Positions 16,621 through 26,300 of a stretch of 64,000 nt of DNA are shown here, in pieces. The position numbers were made by a program, and so were the translations under genes. A model generated the notes under the pieces. That model did no database searches and had not been told where the DNA came from. It worked only from the letters and a program-made list of their open reading frames with translations. The stretch is from positions 62,001-126,000 of the forward strand of contig NZ_BMRA01000001.1 of the NCBI RefSeq assembly GCF_014648395.1. The letters run 5' to 3'. Within the stretch, counting starts at the first letter, position 1, and each line of letters begins with the position of its first letter. Origin of the DNA: Micromonospora fulviviridis (lineage in GTDB: Bacteria > Actinomycetota > Actinomycetes > Mycobacteriales > Micromonosporaceae).

Positions 16621-17738
16621 GCCGCCACCCCTTCCATCCGAGTCAGGTCGGCGACGGATCCGGTCGCCAACCGCGCGACCAGGTCCGCCTCGACATTGCC
16701 GCCGGTCAGCACCACGCCGACCGTTCGGTACCGCCCGGGCACTCCGCCGCCGGAGTCGCCCGGCCGGACCGCCAGCCGCGTGCCGCCGGGTTCGCCCGAC
16801 AGGGCCGCCCCCCACAACCCGCCGTCGGGGCCGTCCCATCCGGTCACCAGCCGCAGCGCGCCGGCCAGCCCGGCCGCTCCGGACGGCTCGACGAGGACCT
16901 TCAGCTCCAGCAGGAGCAGCCGGAACGCCTCGGCGATCGCGTCGTCGTCGACCCGGACGACGCCCCGGACGACGTCGCGCGCCACCGCGAACGGCAGGTC
17001 GCCGACGCAGCCCGGGCGCAGCCCGTCGGCGATGGTGGGCGCCGGGTCGACCGGGGTGGGCCGGCCGGCGGCGAGGCTGCGGGCCAGCGAGTCGCAGCCG
17101 ACCGGCTCGACCCCGTACACCTCGATGGGGGTGCCGGCGGCGGCCAGGCAGGCCCCCGCGACGCCGCCGCCCCCGCCCACCGGCACCACCAGCGCGTCCA
17201 GCGGGGTGCCGGCGCGTTCCGCCTCCTCGATCAGTTCCAGGCTGGCGCTGCCCTGCCCGGCCACCACGTCCGGGTGGTCGTACGCGTCGATCAGAGGGTG
17301 GCCGTCGGCGGCGGCGAACTGCCGGGCGGCGGCCAGCCGCTCCTCGACGGTGGTGCCGGCGAGGACCACCCGCGCCCCCGCCGCCCGGGCCCGGGCCACC
17401 TTGACCGGCGCGGCGTCGACCGGCAGCACCACGGTCGCGGCCAGCCCGTGCCGGCGGGCCGCCAGCGCCACCGCCACCGCGTGGTTGCCGGTGCTCTGGG
17501 CGACCACCCCGGTGTGGCCGGCCGCGGCGAGCCGGCCCACCGCCAGCATCGCGCCGCGCATCTTGTAGGAGCCCCCGGTCTGGAGGTTCTCCGCCTTCAG
17601 CAGGATCCGGGCGCCGGCCAGCCGGTCGATCGCCGGGCAGTTCAGCACGGGGGTACGCACCACCCGGCCGGACAGCCACCCGGCGGCCTCCTCGACGCGG
17701 GCCCGGTCCGGCAGGGCCGGGGCTTGACTGCGGGACAT
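16617..17738 (-). CDS. PLP-dependent serine/threonine dehydratase or racemase-like enzyme (fold type II)
   Basis: About 373 residues from the ATG at 17738, which has GGAGAG upstream; a longer frame to 17834 looks like untranslated leader. PLP lysine K59 lies in TGGSYKMRGA, the substrate loop is STGNH (82-86) and the phosphate-binding glycines are in VPVGGGGGVAG. These define the Ser/Thr dehydratase-serine racemase family. The residue before GNH is Thr, where eukaryotic serine racemases have Ser and IlvA-type dehydratases Ala. No ACT-type regulatory domain is present. It is first in a three-gene overlapping run with the ligase and dipeptidase, so D-Ser supply or turnover is a plausible but untested role. 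Confidence 0.75.
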   Translation of the reverse strand: MSRSQAPALPDRARVEEAAGWLSGRVVRTPVLNCPAIDRLAGARILLKAENLQTGGSYKMRGAMLAVGRLAAAGHTGVVAQSTGNHAVAVALAARRHGLAATVVLPVDAAPVKVARARAAGARVVLAGTTVEERLAAARQFAAADGHPLIDAYDHPDVVAGQGSASLELIEEAERAGTPLDALVVPVGGGGGVAGACLAAAGTPIEVYGVEPVGCDSLARSLAAGRPTPVDPAPTIADGLRPGCVGDLPFAVARDVVRGVVRVDDDAIAEAFRLLLLELKVLVEPSGAAGLAGALRLVTGWDGPDGGLWGAALSGEPGGTRLAVRPGDSGGGVPGRYRTVGVVLTGGNVEADLVARLATGSVADLTRMEGVAA

Positions 17739-17935
17739 GGTCTCTCCTTCTCGGTCGTGGTCGGTCCCGGCGCGGCGCGGCAGGACGAACAGCCGGCCGG
17801 CCGGCGTCGCGGCCCGATCGGTACGGGTCGGCACGGCGGTCTCCTCTCCCGGCGTCGCACGCCGTCGGTCGTTCTCGGGCAGGGGGCATCGCGGGATGCC
17901 GCGAGGGCGGCTCCCGAGGGTCAGGAAGGGGTGGG

Positions 17936-18988
17936 TCAGCGCACGGCGGGTAGCTGGACGTCGACGCGCAGGCCGCCGTCCTCGCCGGGGCGGGCGGCGA
18001 TGATGCCGTCGTGCGCCTGGGTGATCGAGCGGGCGATGGCCAGGCCGAGTCCGGCCCCGCCGCCCTGGTTGGTCCGGTCCCGGGCAAGGCGCCGGAAAGG
18101 TTCGAAGAGACCGGCGACCGCCTCACCCGGGACGGTCTGGCCGGTGTTGGTGACGGTCAGCGCCGGATCCCCGCCGACGGTGACGGTGAGCCGGCCGCCC
18201 GGCTGGTTGTACTTGATCCCGTTCTCCACCAGGTTGCCGACCAGGCGCTCCAGCAGCACCCGCTCGCCCGGCACGACCCGGGGCGCCAGCCGGGTCTCCA
18301 CGGTCACCCCGGCCTCGGCCGCCCGGTCCGCGTACGCGGCCAGCACGGCGGTGACGATCTCGTCGAGGCGCTGCGGGGTGGAGGAGCGCAGGCCCTGGTC
18401 GCTCTCGCTGAGCGCGAGCAGGCCCTCGATGAGCCGCTCGTTGCGCTCGTTGGTGGCCAGCAGCTGGGCCGTGAGCAGGTCGAGCTGCTCGGCGGTGAGC
18501 GACTGGGCCATGCCGACCTCGATGAGCGTCCGCTGCACGGCCAGCGGCGTACGCAGCTCGTGCGAGGCGTTCGCGGCGAACCGCCGCTGCCCCTCGTAGC
18601 CCGCCGTGACCCGGTCCATCATGTCGTCGATGGCGCGGGAGAGCCGGGCCAGTTCGTCGCGGCCGCCCCGACGGATCCGGTGACCGAGGTTCTGCGGCCC
18701 GAGGTCGGTGATCGGGTCGGCGAGGTCGCGCACCGGGCGCAGGCACCAGCGGGCGGCCCCCCAGACCGCGAGCACGCCGGCCAGCAGGACCAGCAGCTCG
18801 ATTAGCCCGGGCAGCACCGGGATGAGCGGGCGGACGGGCTCGCACACCACGCCGACCGTCTGCAGGTCGCAGAACTCCTGAGCCCGCCACCACACCTGGG
18901 CGAGCACCTCCTTGCCGAGGCCGGGCAGCCAGTAGCCGCCGAGCAGGGCGAGCACCCCGACCAGCAGGACCCGGCGGCGGGGACTCAC
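17936..18988 (-). CDS. Sensor histidine kinase (VanS-like architecture)
   Basis: A 350-residue membrane kinase. TM1 is about residues 6-24. A short external loop of about 35 residues contains C40 and C49. TM2 is 59-80, followed by a HAMP region (about 81-132), the phosphoacceptor H143 in ASHELRTPLA, an N-box NLVENGIKYN and G-boxes GAGLGLAIAR. Such a short sensor loop is also seen in actinomycete VanS proteins, which respond to glycopeptides, but many other kinases share this layout. The GTG start at 18988 overlaps the response-regulator stop (GTGA). It precedes the ligase/dipeptidase operon by 197 bases. Confidence 0.85.
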   Translation of the reverse strand: MSPRRRVLLVGVLALLGGYWLPGLGKEVLAQVWWRAQEFCDLQTVGVVCEPVRPLIPVLPGLIELLVLLAGVLAVWGAARWCLRPVRDLADPITDLGPQNLGHRIRRGGRDELARLSRAIDDMMDRVTAGYEGQRRFAANASHELRTPLAVQRTLIEVGMAQSLTAEQLDLLTAQLLATNERNERLIEGLLALSESDQGLRSSTPQRLDEIVTAVLAAYADRAAEAGVTVETRLAPRVVPGERVLLERLVGNLVENGIKYNQPGGRLTVTVGGDPALTVTNTGQTVPGEAVAGLFEPFRRLARDRTNQGGGAGLGLAIARSITQAHDGIIAARPGEDGGLRVDVQLPAVR

Positions 18989-19650
18989 GCCGGCTCGCCG
19001 ATCCGGTAGCCGGCCTTCGGCACGGTGTGGATGACGGACGGCTGGCCGAGCTTCTTGCGCAGCGTCATCACGGTGACCCGGACGGCGTTGGTGAACGGGT
19101 CGGCAAACTCGTCCCACGCCTGTTCCAGCAGCTCCTCGGCGCTGACCACGCCGCCGCCGGCACGCATGAGCACGTGCAGGACGGCGAACTCCTTGGGGCT
19201 CAGGCCGAGCGGCCGCCCGTCCCGGGTGACCGTGTGCCGGGCCACGTCGAGCACCACCCCGTGCCGCTCCAGCACCGGCGGCACCGCCGGGGCGGACCGC
19301 CGGCCCAGCGCCTGCACCCGGGCCACCAGCTCGGCGAAGGCGAACGGCTTGGTCAGGTAGTCGTCGGCGCCCAGCCCGAGGCCGGCCACCCGGTCCCGGA
19401 TGCCGGCGGCGGCGGTGAGCAGCAGCACCCGGGTGCCGGCGTCGGACCCGGCGAGGCTGCGGCACACCTCGTCGCCGGTGGCGCCGGGCATGTCCCGGTC
19501 CAGGACGGCCACGTCGTACCGGTTGACCCCGATCCGCTCCAGCGCGCCGTCGCCGTCGTAGCAGACGTCGACCGCCATCGAGAACCGACGCAGCCCCTCG
19601 GCGACCGTGTCCGCCAACAACCGCTCGTCGTCCGCCACCAGCACCCGCAC
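18985..19650 (-). CDS. OmpR-family response regulator
   Basis: A 221-residue two-domain regulator. The receiver has D7/D8, phosphoacceptor D51 in VAVLDRDMPG and K in LTKPF. The C-terminal winged helix (about 125-218) ends TLRKKLGQPSVIHTVPKAGYRIG. It overlaps the kinase gene and heads the minus-strand cluster that continues into the PLP enzyme, ligase and dipeptidase genes, so those are its likely targets. An 11-base-spaced direct repeat about 55-70 bases upstream of its start may be its own binding site. Confidence 0.9.
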   Translation of the reverse strand: MRVLVADDERLLADTVAEGLRRFSMAVDVCYDGDGALERIGVNRYDVAVLDRDMPGATGDEVCRSLAGSDAGTRVLLLTAAAGIRDRVAGLGLGADDYLTKPFAFAELVARVQALGRRSAPAVPPVLERHGVVLDVARHTVTRDGRPLGLSPKEFAVLHVLMRAGGGVVSAEELLEQAWDEFADPFTNAVRVTVMTLRKKLGQPSVIHTVPKAGYRIGEPA

Positions 19651-19705
19651 CGCTACCCGCTCCCCGTGTTCCCCTGTCCGTCCCGCCTACGGTCCCAGTC
19701 AGGAG

Positions 19706-19721
19706 TTAAGGGTTCCGTAAG
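19706..19721 (-). promoter_or_regulatory. Candidate response-regulator direct repeat
   Basis: Read on the minus strand, CTTACGG and CTTAACT occur with starts 11 bases apart (19721 and 19710), about 55-70 bases before the response regulator's start codon. Direct repeats at about one helical turn are typical for OmpR-type dimers. Only this pair is visible, so the call is tentative. Confidence 0.35.
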
Positions 19722-19831
19722 CGCCGCCGGAGCAATCCTCCACGCCGGCGGGCACCCGCAGCGCCCCGTCGCGCCGTCTGGGGCGTTCGTCCCGGACGGA
19801 GGGGCCAGCGGCGGCTGAGGAGTGAGCCGGA

Positions 19832-20692
19832 TCACTGCGGGCGTCTGATCCCGAGGGTGCTCTGCGCCGGGAGCAGGCCGGAGGCCACCACCGCCCGGGT
19901 GAGCGGGGCGACGAGCTGGGCGAACCGGCCGACCGCCGGCCCGAGCGCCCGCCACGGCGCGGCGGCCAGCTCGTCGGTCCGCCGCTCCACCTCGTCGCGG
20001 AGCCGGCGGCCGTCCTCGGTGGCCACCCCGTCGCCGTCGACCAGGCCCCGGGCGGCGAGCCGGTCCCGGGCGGCGGCCCATTCCTCGGCGGTCCACCGGC
20101 GGCTGGCGAAGACCTCGACCGGGGCGGCGCCGACCGCCGCGAACGAGACCAGCGACTCGGTCGGGTCCAGCCCGGCGGTGCGCAGCGCCGCCACGTGCCC
20201 GTCGCCGCGGTGCTCGCGCAGGATCGTGGCCGCCTGCCAGAGCGCCAGGTGCGGCGCGTCCGGCCAGGGCAGGTCGGCGTTGGCGGCAGCCAGCGGGCGG
20301 CCGGCCAGGTCGGCGGCGCGCACCGCGCGGCGCGCCAGGGCGGCGGCCTCGGCCAGCTCGGCCGACTCGACCCGGTCGCCGAGCAGGGCGCGCAGCGCCC
20401 GGTCCACCCCGGACAGCCGGGCGGCGAGCACCTTGGCCGGGTCGGCGGTGGCCCAGACGGCCGGCACGTACTCGGCGACCATCCGGGGGTTGAAGCTGTA
20501 GTAGGTGGCGGCGACCAGGTTCGGGCCCGCCGCGCCGAGGGGGGCGCTGCGCAGCGCGAAGTAGCCGGGCCAGCGCTCGTTGGTGGGCAGGCCGAGCGCG
20601 GCGGCCTCCTCGGTCAGCTCCGGCGCGTAGTAGACCAGCGCGTGCACGGGCTCGATCAGCTGCCACATCGTCCGGACCATCGCCAGTTCCAT
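19832..20692 (-). CDS. SCO6745-like family protein (unknown function)
   Basis: About 286 residues from the ATG at 20692, which has GGGGAGG five bases upstream; an ATG at 20710 is in frame but lacks a site. The opening RTMWQLIEPVHALVYYAPE and the phrase GYFALRSAPLGAAGPNLVAATYY match an actinobacterial family annotated after Streptomyces SCO6745. The protein is helical and soluble with no catalytic motif that I recognise. The gene is divergent from the GAF-domain regulator, and two operator-like palindromes lie in the gap. Confidence 0.65.
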   Translation of the reverse strand: MELAMVRTMWQLIEPVHALVYYAPELTEEAAALGLPTNERWPGYFALRSAPLGAAGPNLVAATYYSFNPRMVAEYVPAVWATADPAKVLAARLSGVDRALRALLGDRVESAELAEAAALARRAVRAADLAGRPLAAANADLPWPDAPHLALWQAATILREHRGDGHVAALRTAGLDPTESLVSFAAVGAAPVEVFASRRWTAEEWAAARDRLAARGLVDGDGVATEDGRRLRDEVERRTDELAAAPWRALGPAVGRFAQLVAPLTRAVVASGLLPAQSTLGIRRPQ

Positions 20693-20710
20693 CTCGACCT
20701 CCCCGATCAC

Positions 20711-20729
20711 ATCTTGTCGGTGTCAAGTT
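20711..20729. promoter_or_regulatory. Operator-like palindrome 1 (imperfect)
   Basis: On the minus strand this reads AACTTGACACCGACAAGAT, matching the perfect palindrome at 20745 in 15 of 19 positions. It directly abuts the leader of the SCO6745-like gene. The two centres are 34 bases apart, about three helical turns. Confidence 0.55.
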
Positions 20730-20744
20730 TGCGGACGGCAGTGG

Positions 20745-20763
20745 AACTTGTCAATGACAAGTT
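20745..20763. promoter_or_regulatory. Operator-like palindrome 2 (perfect)
   Basis: AACTTGTCA-A-TGACAAGTT, nine-base perfect arms around one central base, between the divergent SCO6745-like and GAF-regulator genes. The form suits a TetR- or MarR-type dimer, but no such regulator is encoded next to it. The neighbouring winged-helix regulator is another candidate. Confidence 0.65.
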
Positions 20764-20822
20764 CGCTGGCGGCTTGGCGATCGGCGGTGAGCTGGGTCAC
20801 GATGGGCGCGAGGAGGTCGCCG

Positions 20823-22106
20823 ATGGCTGACCCGTGGCTCGCCCTGGAATTCGGCGCCGATCCGGCGGAGCGGATCGCGCAGGTCGGCGCCGCGCACGAA
20901 GCGTTCCTCACCGCCGGCACCACCACCGGCCGGGTCCGCGACGTGGTTCGCCGGTCGTGGGAGCGGTCGGCGCTGCTCGACCCCGAGGCCACCGCCCCGG
21001 TCGACCTCACCGACGGCGCGCTGGCGAGCTACCGGGCCGCCCACCCGCTGGCCCGCGTGCTGCCCCTCTTCCGCGACCTGCTCGGCGGCATCGCGCAGGA
21101 CGGCGCGCACCTCATGGCGGTCTGCGACGCCGACGGGCGACTGCTCTGGGTGGAGGGGCACCCGGGGGTCCTCCGGCACGCCGAGCGGATGAACTTCGTG
21201 CCCGGCGCCCGCTGGGACGAGGCCCACGCCGGCACCAACGCGCCCGGCACCGCCCTGGCCGTCGACCACAGCGTGCAGATCTTCGCCACCGAGCACTTCG
21301 TCCGGCCGGTGCAGCGCTGGACCTGCGCCGCCGCCCCGATCCACGACCCGGCCAGCGGCCGGCTGCTCGGCGCCGTCGACATCACCGGCGGGGACCACCT
21401 GGCCACCCCGCAGAGCCTGGCCCTGGTCCGGGCCACCGCCCGGGCCGCCGAGGCGTTCCTGGCCGGCGCCGCCCCCGCCGAACCCGACGTGCTGCACGTC
21501 GCCGCCCTCGGCCGGGACGAGGCGGAGCTGCGCGTGGCCGGCCGCCGGATCCGGCTCGGTCGCCGGCACAGCGAGCTGCTGGTGCTGCTCCTCGACCACC
21601 CCGAGGGACGCACCGGGGAACAGCTCGGCCTCGACCTCTACGGCGACGACCGGCTGCACCCGGTCACCCTGCGGGCCGAACTGTCCCGGCTGCGCCGGGC
21701 GCTCGGCGAGGAACTGCTCGACTCCCGCCCGTACCGGCTCCGGCCGACCGTCCGCGCGGACTTCCGTACCGTCACCGAACTGCTGGAGCACGGCGATCCG
21801 GCGGGGGCGCTGCGCGCGTACCCCGGGCCCCTGCTGCCCGGGTCGGACGCGCCGGGAGTGGCGCGACTGCGCCGGCTGGTCGACGGCCAGCTCCGCGCGG
21901 CCGTGCTGGCCGCCGCGGACCCGGCGCTGCTCACGGCCTGGACCGCCACGCCGGCGGGCGCCGACGACCTCACCGCCTGGCAGGCCCTGGCACGGGCGTT
22001 GCCGCCGGGCGCGCCGCGCCGGCCGCTCGCCCTGGCCCGGGCCCGGCAGCTCGCCGAGGAGTACGACCTGCCGCGCGCAACGTTGCTGCAACGTCGCGGA
22101 AACTAA
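20823..22106 (+). CDS. GAF-domain, winged-helix transcriptional regulator (AcoR-like sensor without AAA+ domain)
   Basis: About 427 residues from the ATG at 20823, which is preceded by AGGAGG. Residues 1-220 resemble the sensor half of AcoR-type regulators (VRRSWERS; GARWDEAHAGTNAPGTALA; RPVQRWTCAAAPIHDPASG, a GAF fold). Residues about 235-320 form an OmpR-like winged helix (LGRRHSELLVLLLDHPEG; LRAELSRLRRALGEELL). The sigma-54 AAA+ domain and Fis-type helix of true AcoR are absent. The gene lies 41 bases before an acetaldehyde-type dehydrogenase, so it probably senses an alcohol, aldehyde or acetoin-like signal and controls that operon. Confidence 0.8.
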   Translation: MADPWLALEFGADPAERIAQVGAAHEAFLTAGTTTGRVRDVVRRSWERSALLDPEATAPVDLTDGALASYRAAHPLARVLPLFRDLLGGIAQDGAHLMAVCDADGRLLWVEGHPGVLRHAERMNFVPGARWDEAHAGTNAPGTALAVDHSVQIFATEHFVRPVQRWTCAAAPIHDPASGRLLGAVDITGGDHLATPQSLALVRATARAAEAFLAGAAPAEPDVLHVAALGRDEAELRVAGRRIRLGRRHSELLVLLLDHPEGRTGEQLGLDLYGDDRLHPVTLRAELSRLRRALGEELLDSRPYRLRPTVRADFRTVTELLEHGDPAGALRAYPGPLLPGSDAPGVARLRRLVDGQLRAAVLAAADPALLTAWTATPAGADDLTAWQALARALPPGAPRRPLALARARQLAEEYDLPRATLLQRRGN

Positions 22107-22147
22107 CGTCCCCCGCCATCCACCCCTGACGGACGGCGGAGGTACCC

Positions 22148-23652
<1,505 letters not shown>

Positions 23653-23653
<1 letters not shown>

Positions 23654-24000
23654 TGGGTGACCCCGTCACGCTGACGCCCGCGGCGGCCGGACTGATCCGG
23701 TCGCTGCGGGCGGCCCACGGCCCGCTCATGTTCCACCAGTCCGGCGGCTGCTGCGACGGCAGCGCCCCGATGTGCTACCCGGCCGGCGAGTTCCGCACCG
23801 GCGGCTCGGACGTCCTGCTCGCCTCGCTGGCGGTCGAGGGCGTGCCCGAGCCGGTCGAGTTCTGGATGTCCACCGCCCAGTGGAACCTGTGGAAACACAC
23901 CCGGCTCACGGTCGACGTGGTGCCCGGCCGGGGCAGCGGCTTCTCCCTGGAGGCACCCGAAGGCGTCCGCTTCCTCATCCGCTCCCACCTCGCCCCCTGA
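23653..24000 (+). CDS. DUF779-family protein
   Basis: A 115-residue protein with the family's cysteine-rich signature HQSGGCCDGSAPMC near residues 28-41 and FWMSTAQWNLWKHT near 76-89. Its function is unknown, but it is repeatedly coupled to ExaC/AldB-type dehydrogenases. Here the ATG overlaps the dehydrogenase stop by one base (TGATG), implying coupled synthesis. The paired cysteines suggest metal or redox handling in support of the dehydrogenase, which is inference. Confidence 0.85.
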
Positions 24001-24035
24001 CTGTCCGAGATCTTCCAGCTCGCTGGCGCCGCGCC

Positions 24036-24078
24036 GGTGGGATGCTGACGCCGGTCCACATCGGAGCAGCATCCCACC
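24036..24078. repeat. Inverted repeat before the small secreted-protein gene
   Basis: Perfect 12-base arms (GGTGGGATGCTG at 24036-24047 and its complement at 24067-24078) with a 19-base loop. It lies 35 bases after the DUF779 stop and 21 bases before the next start codon. It could terminate the first operon or act in the leader of the next gene. Confidence 0.65.
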
Positions 24079-24099
24079 ACCGCAGACAGGAGTCCGCGC

Positions 24100-24543
24100 A
24101 TGCGCCCGGTCAGACACCCCGTGCTCGCCGGTGGCCTCGCCACGCTCGCCACCGCCGCCACTCTCGGCCTCGCGCCGGGCGCCGCCGTCGCCGCACCGGC
24201 CCCGAAGATCTCCGTCAACTGGTTCGGCACCGCCGACGTCCGCGCGCACACCGCCACCATCGGCGGCCGGTACGACTGCGGCGCCGAGCGGGGCCTCGCG
24301 TACATCGAGGTCCACCTCGGCCAGCGCGTCCGCCGCGGCTCGGTCACCGGCTTCGGGTTCGGAGTGATCGGGGCGTGCACCGACGACCGGACCGCGGGCA
24401 CGTGGACGGCGACCATCCCGGCCGACAGCGGCGCCTTCCGCTACGGGCCCGCCACGGCCACCGCGCGCCTCGTCGTCGAGCCCAACTCGCTCACCGAGAC
24501 CACCGAACCGCTCCGCCTCGTCCCGCGCTGCCCCCGACGCTGA
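24100..24543 (+). CDS. Small secreted protein (possibly DUF6299-like)
   Basis: A 147-residue protein with a clear signal peptide (residues 1-32, RPVRH start, hydrophobic core, AAVAAPA cleavage region). The mature part is beta-rich with two cysteines (C66 in GRYDCGAE and C92 in GACTDD) that could form a disulfide, and a third near the C-terminus. The repeated GT.TATI / ATATARL strands suggest an immunoglobulin-like sandwich. I can assign no function. It is a single gene converging on the HigBA pair. Confidence 0.7.
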   Translation: MRPVRHPVLAGGLATLATAATLGLAPGAAVAAPAPKISVNWFGTADVRAHTATIGGRYDCGAERGLAYIEVHLGQRVRRGSVTGFGFGVIGACTDDRTAGTWTATIPADSGAFRYGPATATARLVVEPNSLTETTEPLRLVPRCPRR

Positions 24544-24546
24544 GGG

Positions 24547-24858
24547 TCAGGCGATCTGACGGAGATCGTCCCCGTAGTCGAAGATGATGCGCAGCTTCGC
24601 GCCGAGGGCGTTCGCGTAGCGGCTCAGGGTCGCCACCTCGTTCACGTCGAGGTCGCCGTTCTCGATCTGGCTGACCCGGCCCGGCGTGACCCCCATGAGC
24701 TCGGCGACCTGTCGCTGGGTGAGCCCCAGCCGCTTGCGCTCCTCGGCCAGGTGGAAGGCGCTCACCCAGGCCTCGGTCCGGGCCCGCTCCGCCTCGTAGG
24801 CCGCGTCGTCGCCGCCGAGTTCGGCACGGACCTCGTCCCAGTCGTAGAACTCCGTCAC
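24547..24858 (-). CDS. higA: XRE/HigA-type antitoxin
   Basis: A 103-residue protein with a helix-turn-helix at about 42-85 (KRLGLTQRQVAELMGVTPGRVSQIENG), the Cro/C1 fold of HigA antitoxins. It should bind and neutralise the preceding HigB-type RNase and repress the shared promoter. The GTG at 24858 overlaps the toxin stop (GTGA). Toxin-first order is typical for higBA. A short N-terminal extension (residues 1-38) precedes the DNA-binding domain. Confidence 0.85.
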   Translation of the reverse strand: MTEFYDWDEVRAELGGDDAAYEAERARTEAWVSAFHLAEERKRLGLTQRQVAELMGVTPGRVSQIENGDLDVNEVATLSRYANALGAKLRIIFDYGDDLRQIA

Positions 24859-25247
24859 GACTCCCCCCTTCGCTCGCGCTCATTGTCGAGCCAAGCTTTG
24901 TACGCAACCTCCGCCATCGGGATGTTCTGCTGATACCAGCGACTCCAGTTGCCCGCCTTGTTGCCCGCGACCAGGAGCACCGCCTGCGACCACGGGTCGA
25001 AGGCGAACAACACCCGGATCGCCACGTCGCGGCCTGATCGAGGGCGAAGTTCCTTGAGGTTGCTGATGCTGCTGCCGCGGAGCGTGTCCACCAGGGGCCG
25101 ACCCAGACCGGGGCCGACCTCGGCCAACTTGTCCACGGCGACCCGAACACTCTCGTACGACGCGGGATCGTTCCGCCGCAGCTCACGCAGCCAGTGGCGG
25201 ACCTCGCCCGTGACCCGCACCGACCACCGACCCCCGTCAGCGCCCAC
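24855..25247 (-). CDS. higB: HigB/RelE-type toxin
   Basis: A 130-residue protein of the RelE/ParE superfamily, gp49/HigB-like group: VRHWLRELRRNDPASYESVRVAVDKLAEVGPGLGRPLVDTL then ELRPRSGRDVAIRVLFAFDP and an acidic C-terminus. Members are ribosome-dependent or free mRNA interferases. It is first in the pair and overlaps the antitoxin gene. The arginine-rich strand near 68-78 carries the residues usually needed for RNA cleavage. Confidence 0.85.
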   Translation of the reverse strand: MGADGGRWSVRVTGEVRHWLRELRRNDPASYESVRVAVDKLAEVGPGLGRPLVDTLRGSSISNLKELRPRSGRDVAIRVLFAFDPWSQAVLLVAGNKAGNWSRWYQQNIPMAEVAYKAWLDNERERRGES

Positions 25248-25286
25248 GAACCAACTATAGCTCGGACTAAACAGCGGGGAGAAGGG

Positions 25287-26300
25287 TCAGCGGGCGTCGA
25301 GGAGGGGCTGTCTCGGGTTCCACGGGTCGCCGCCGGCGGCGTCGTGGCGGCGGCGGGCGATCGCCGACAGGGCCTCCAGCACCACCCGGTTGCCCAGGTA
25401 CGCGGTGATGTCGGCGTGGTCGTAGGGCGGGGCGACCTCGACCACGTCCACGCCGACCACCGGCAGTTCGTAGCAGACCCGGCGGACCGCGTCGAGGAGT
25501 TGCCGGGAGGTGAACCCGCCCGGCTCGGGGGTGCCGGTGCCGGGGGCCATCCCGGGGTCGACCACGTCCACGTCGACGGAGAGGAAGACGCCCTCGCACT
25601 CGTCGGTGGCGATGCCGAACGCCTCGGTCAGGCACTCGTCCAGGCCGCGCGCCACCACCTCGGTCATCTCGTACGAGCGCATCCGCTGCCCGGCCATCCA
25701 GGACAGCGTCTCCGGCCCGGGCCAGTAGCCGCGCAGGCCGATCTGGAGGAAGCGGTCGCCGCGTACGGCGCCGGACTCGATGAGCCGGCGCATCGGCTGG
25801 CCGTGCCCGTGCAGCGAGCCGAACTCGATGTCCCCGGTGTCGGCGTGCGCGTCGAAGTGCACGAGCGACACCCGGCCGAGGCCGTGGTGCCGGGCCACCC
25901 CGGTGGCGTCGGGCAGGGCGATGGAGTGGTCGCCGCCGAGCACGATCGGGATGGCCCCGGCGGCGGCGACCGCGTGCACGGCGGTCTCCAGCGCGGCCAG
26001 CGAACGCTCGATGTCGCCGGAGAACATCTCGACGTCGCCCGCGTCGTAGACGCGCAGGTCCTGCAACCCGTCCACCCGCAGGGCCAGGGACGGGCGGGAG
26101 CCGTCGTGGGGCAGGTAGCAGGCCTGGCGGATGGCGGACGGGCCGAACCGGGTGCCCGGCCGGTGCGAGGTGCCGCCGTCGAAGGGCGCGCCGATGATCA
26201 CCACGTCGGCGTCGGCGTACGTCACCGGCTCCTCGATCGTGCACGGCGGCACGCCGAGGAAGGTCACGTCGGGGCCGAACATCGGGCCGTAGCGGGTCAC
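25287..26300 (-). CDS. speB: Agmatinase or guanidino-acid hydrolase (ureohydrolase family)
   Basis: A 337-residue Mn-dependent ureohydrolase with the complete metal motifs GGDHS, HFDAHADT and SVDVDVVDP. Agmatinases turn agmatine into putrescine and urea; guanidinobutyrases and guanidinopropionases share these motifs. The GTG start at 26300 overlaps the saccharopine-dehydrogenase-like gene (GTGA), with GGAGG just upstream. As the last gene of the polyamine import operon, agmatine or a guanidino derivative is the likely substrate. Confidence 0.85.
   Translation of the reverse strand: MTRYGPMFGPDVTFLGVPPCTIEEPVTYADADVVIIGAPFDGGTSHRPGTRFGPSAIRQACYLPHDGSRPSLALRVDGLQDLRVYDAGDVEMFSGDIERSLAALETAVHAVAAAGAIPIVLGGDHSIALPDATGVARHHGLGRVSLVHFDAHADTGDIEFGSLHGHGQPMRRLIESGAVRGDRFLQIGLRGYWPGPETLSWMAGQRMRSYEMTEVVARGLDECLTEAFGIATDECEGVFLSVDVDVVDPGMAPGTGTPEPGGFTSRQLLDAVRRVCYELPVVGVDVVEVAPPYDHADITAYLGNRVVLEALSAIARRRHDAAGGDPWNPRQPLLDAR

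Noticed and set aside
16617..17834. The longer start (17834) of the PLP enzyme
   Set aside because: The extra 32 residues are unlike the family and lack a ribosome site. The ATG at 17738 has GGAGAG in place and begins just before the conserved region.
15487..19650. A classical VanHAX glycopeptide-resistance cluster
   Set aside because: No VanH dehydrogenase is present and the ligase has Tyr and Met at the positions that mark D-Ala-D-Lac ligases, so the cluster is only called Van-like.
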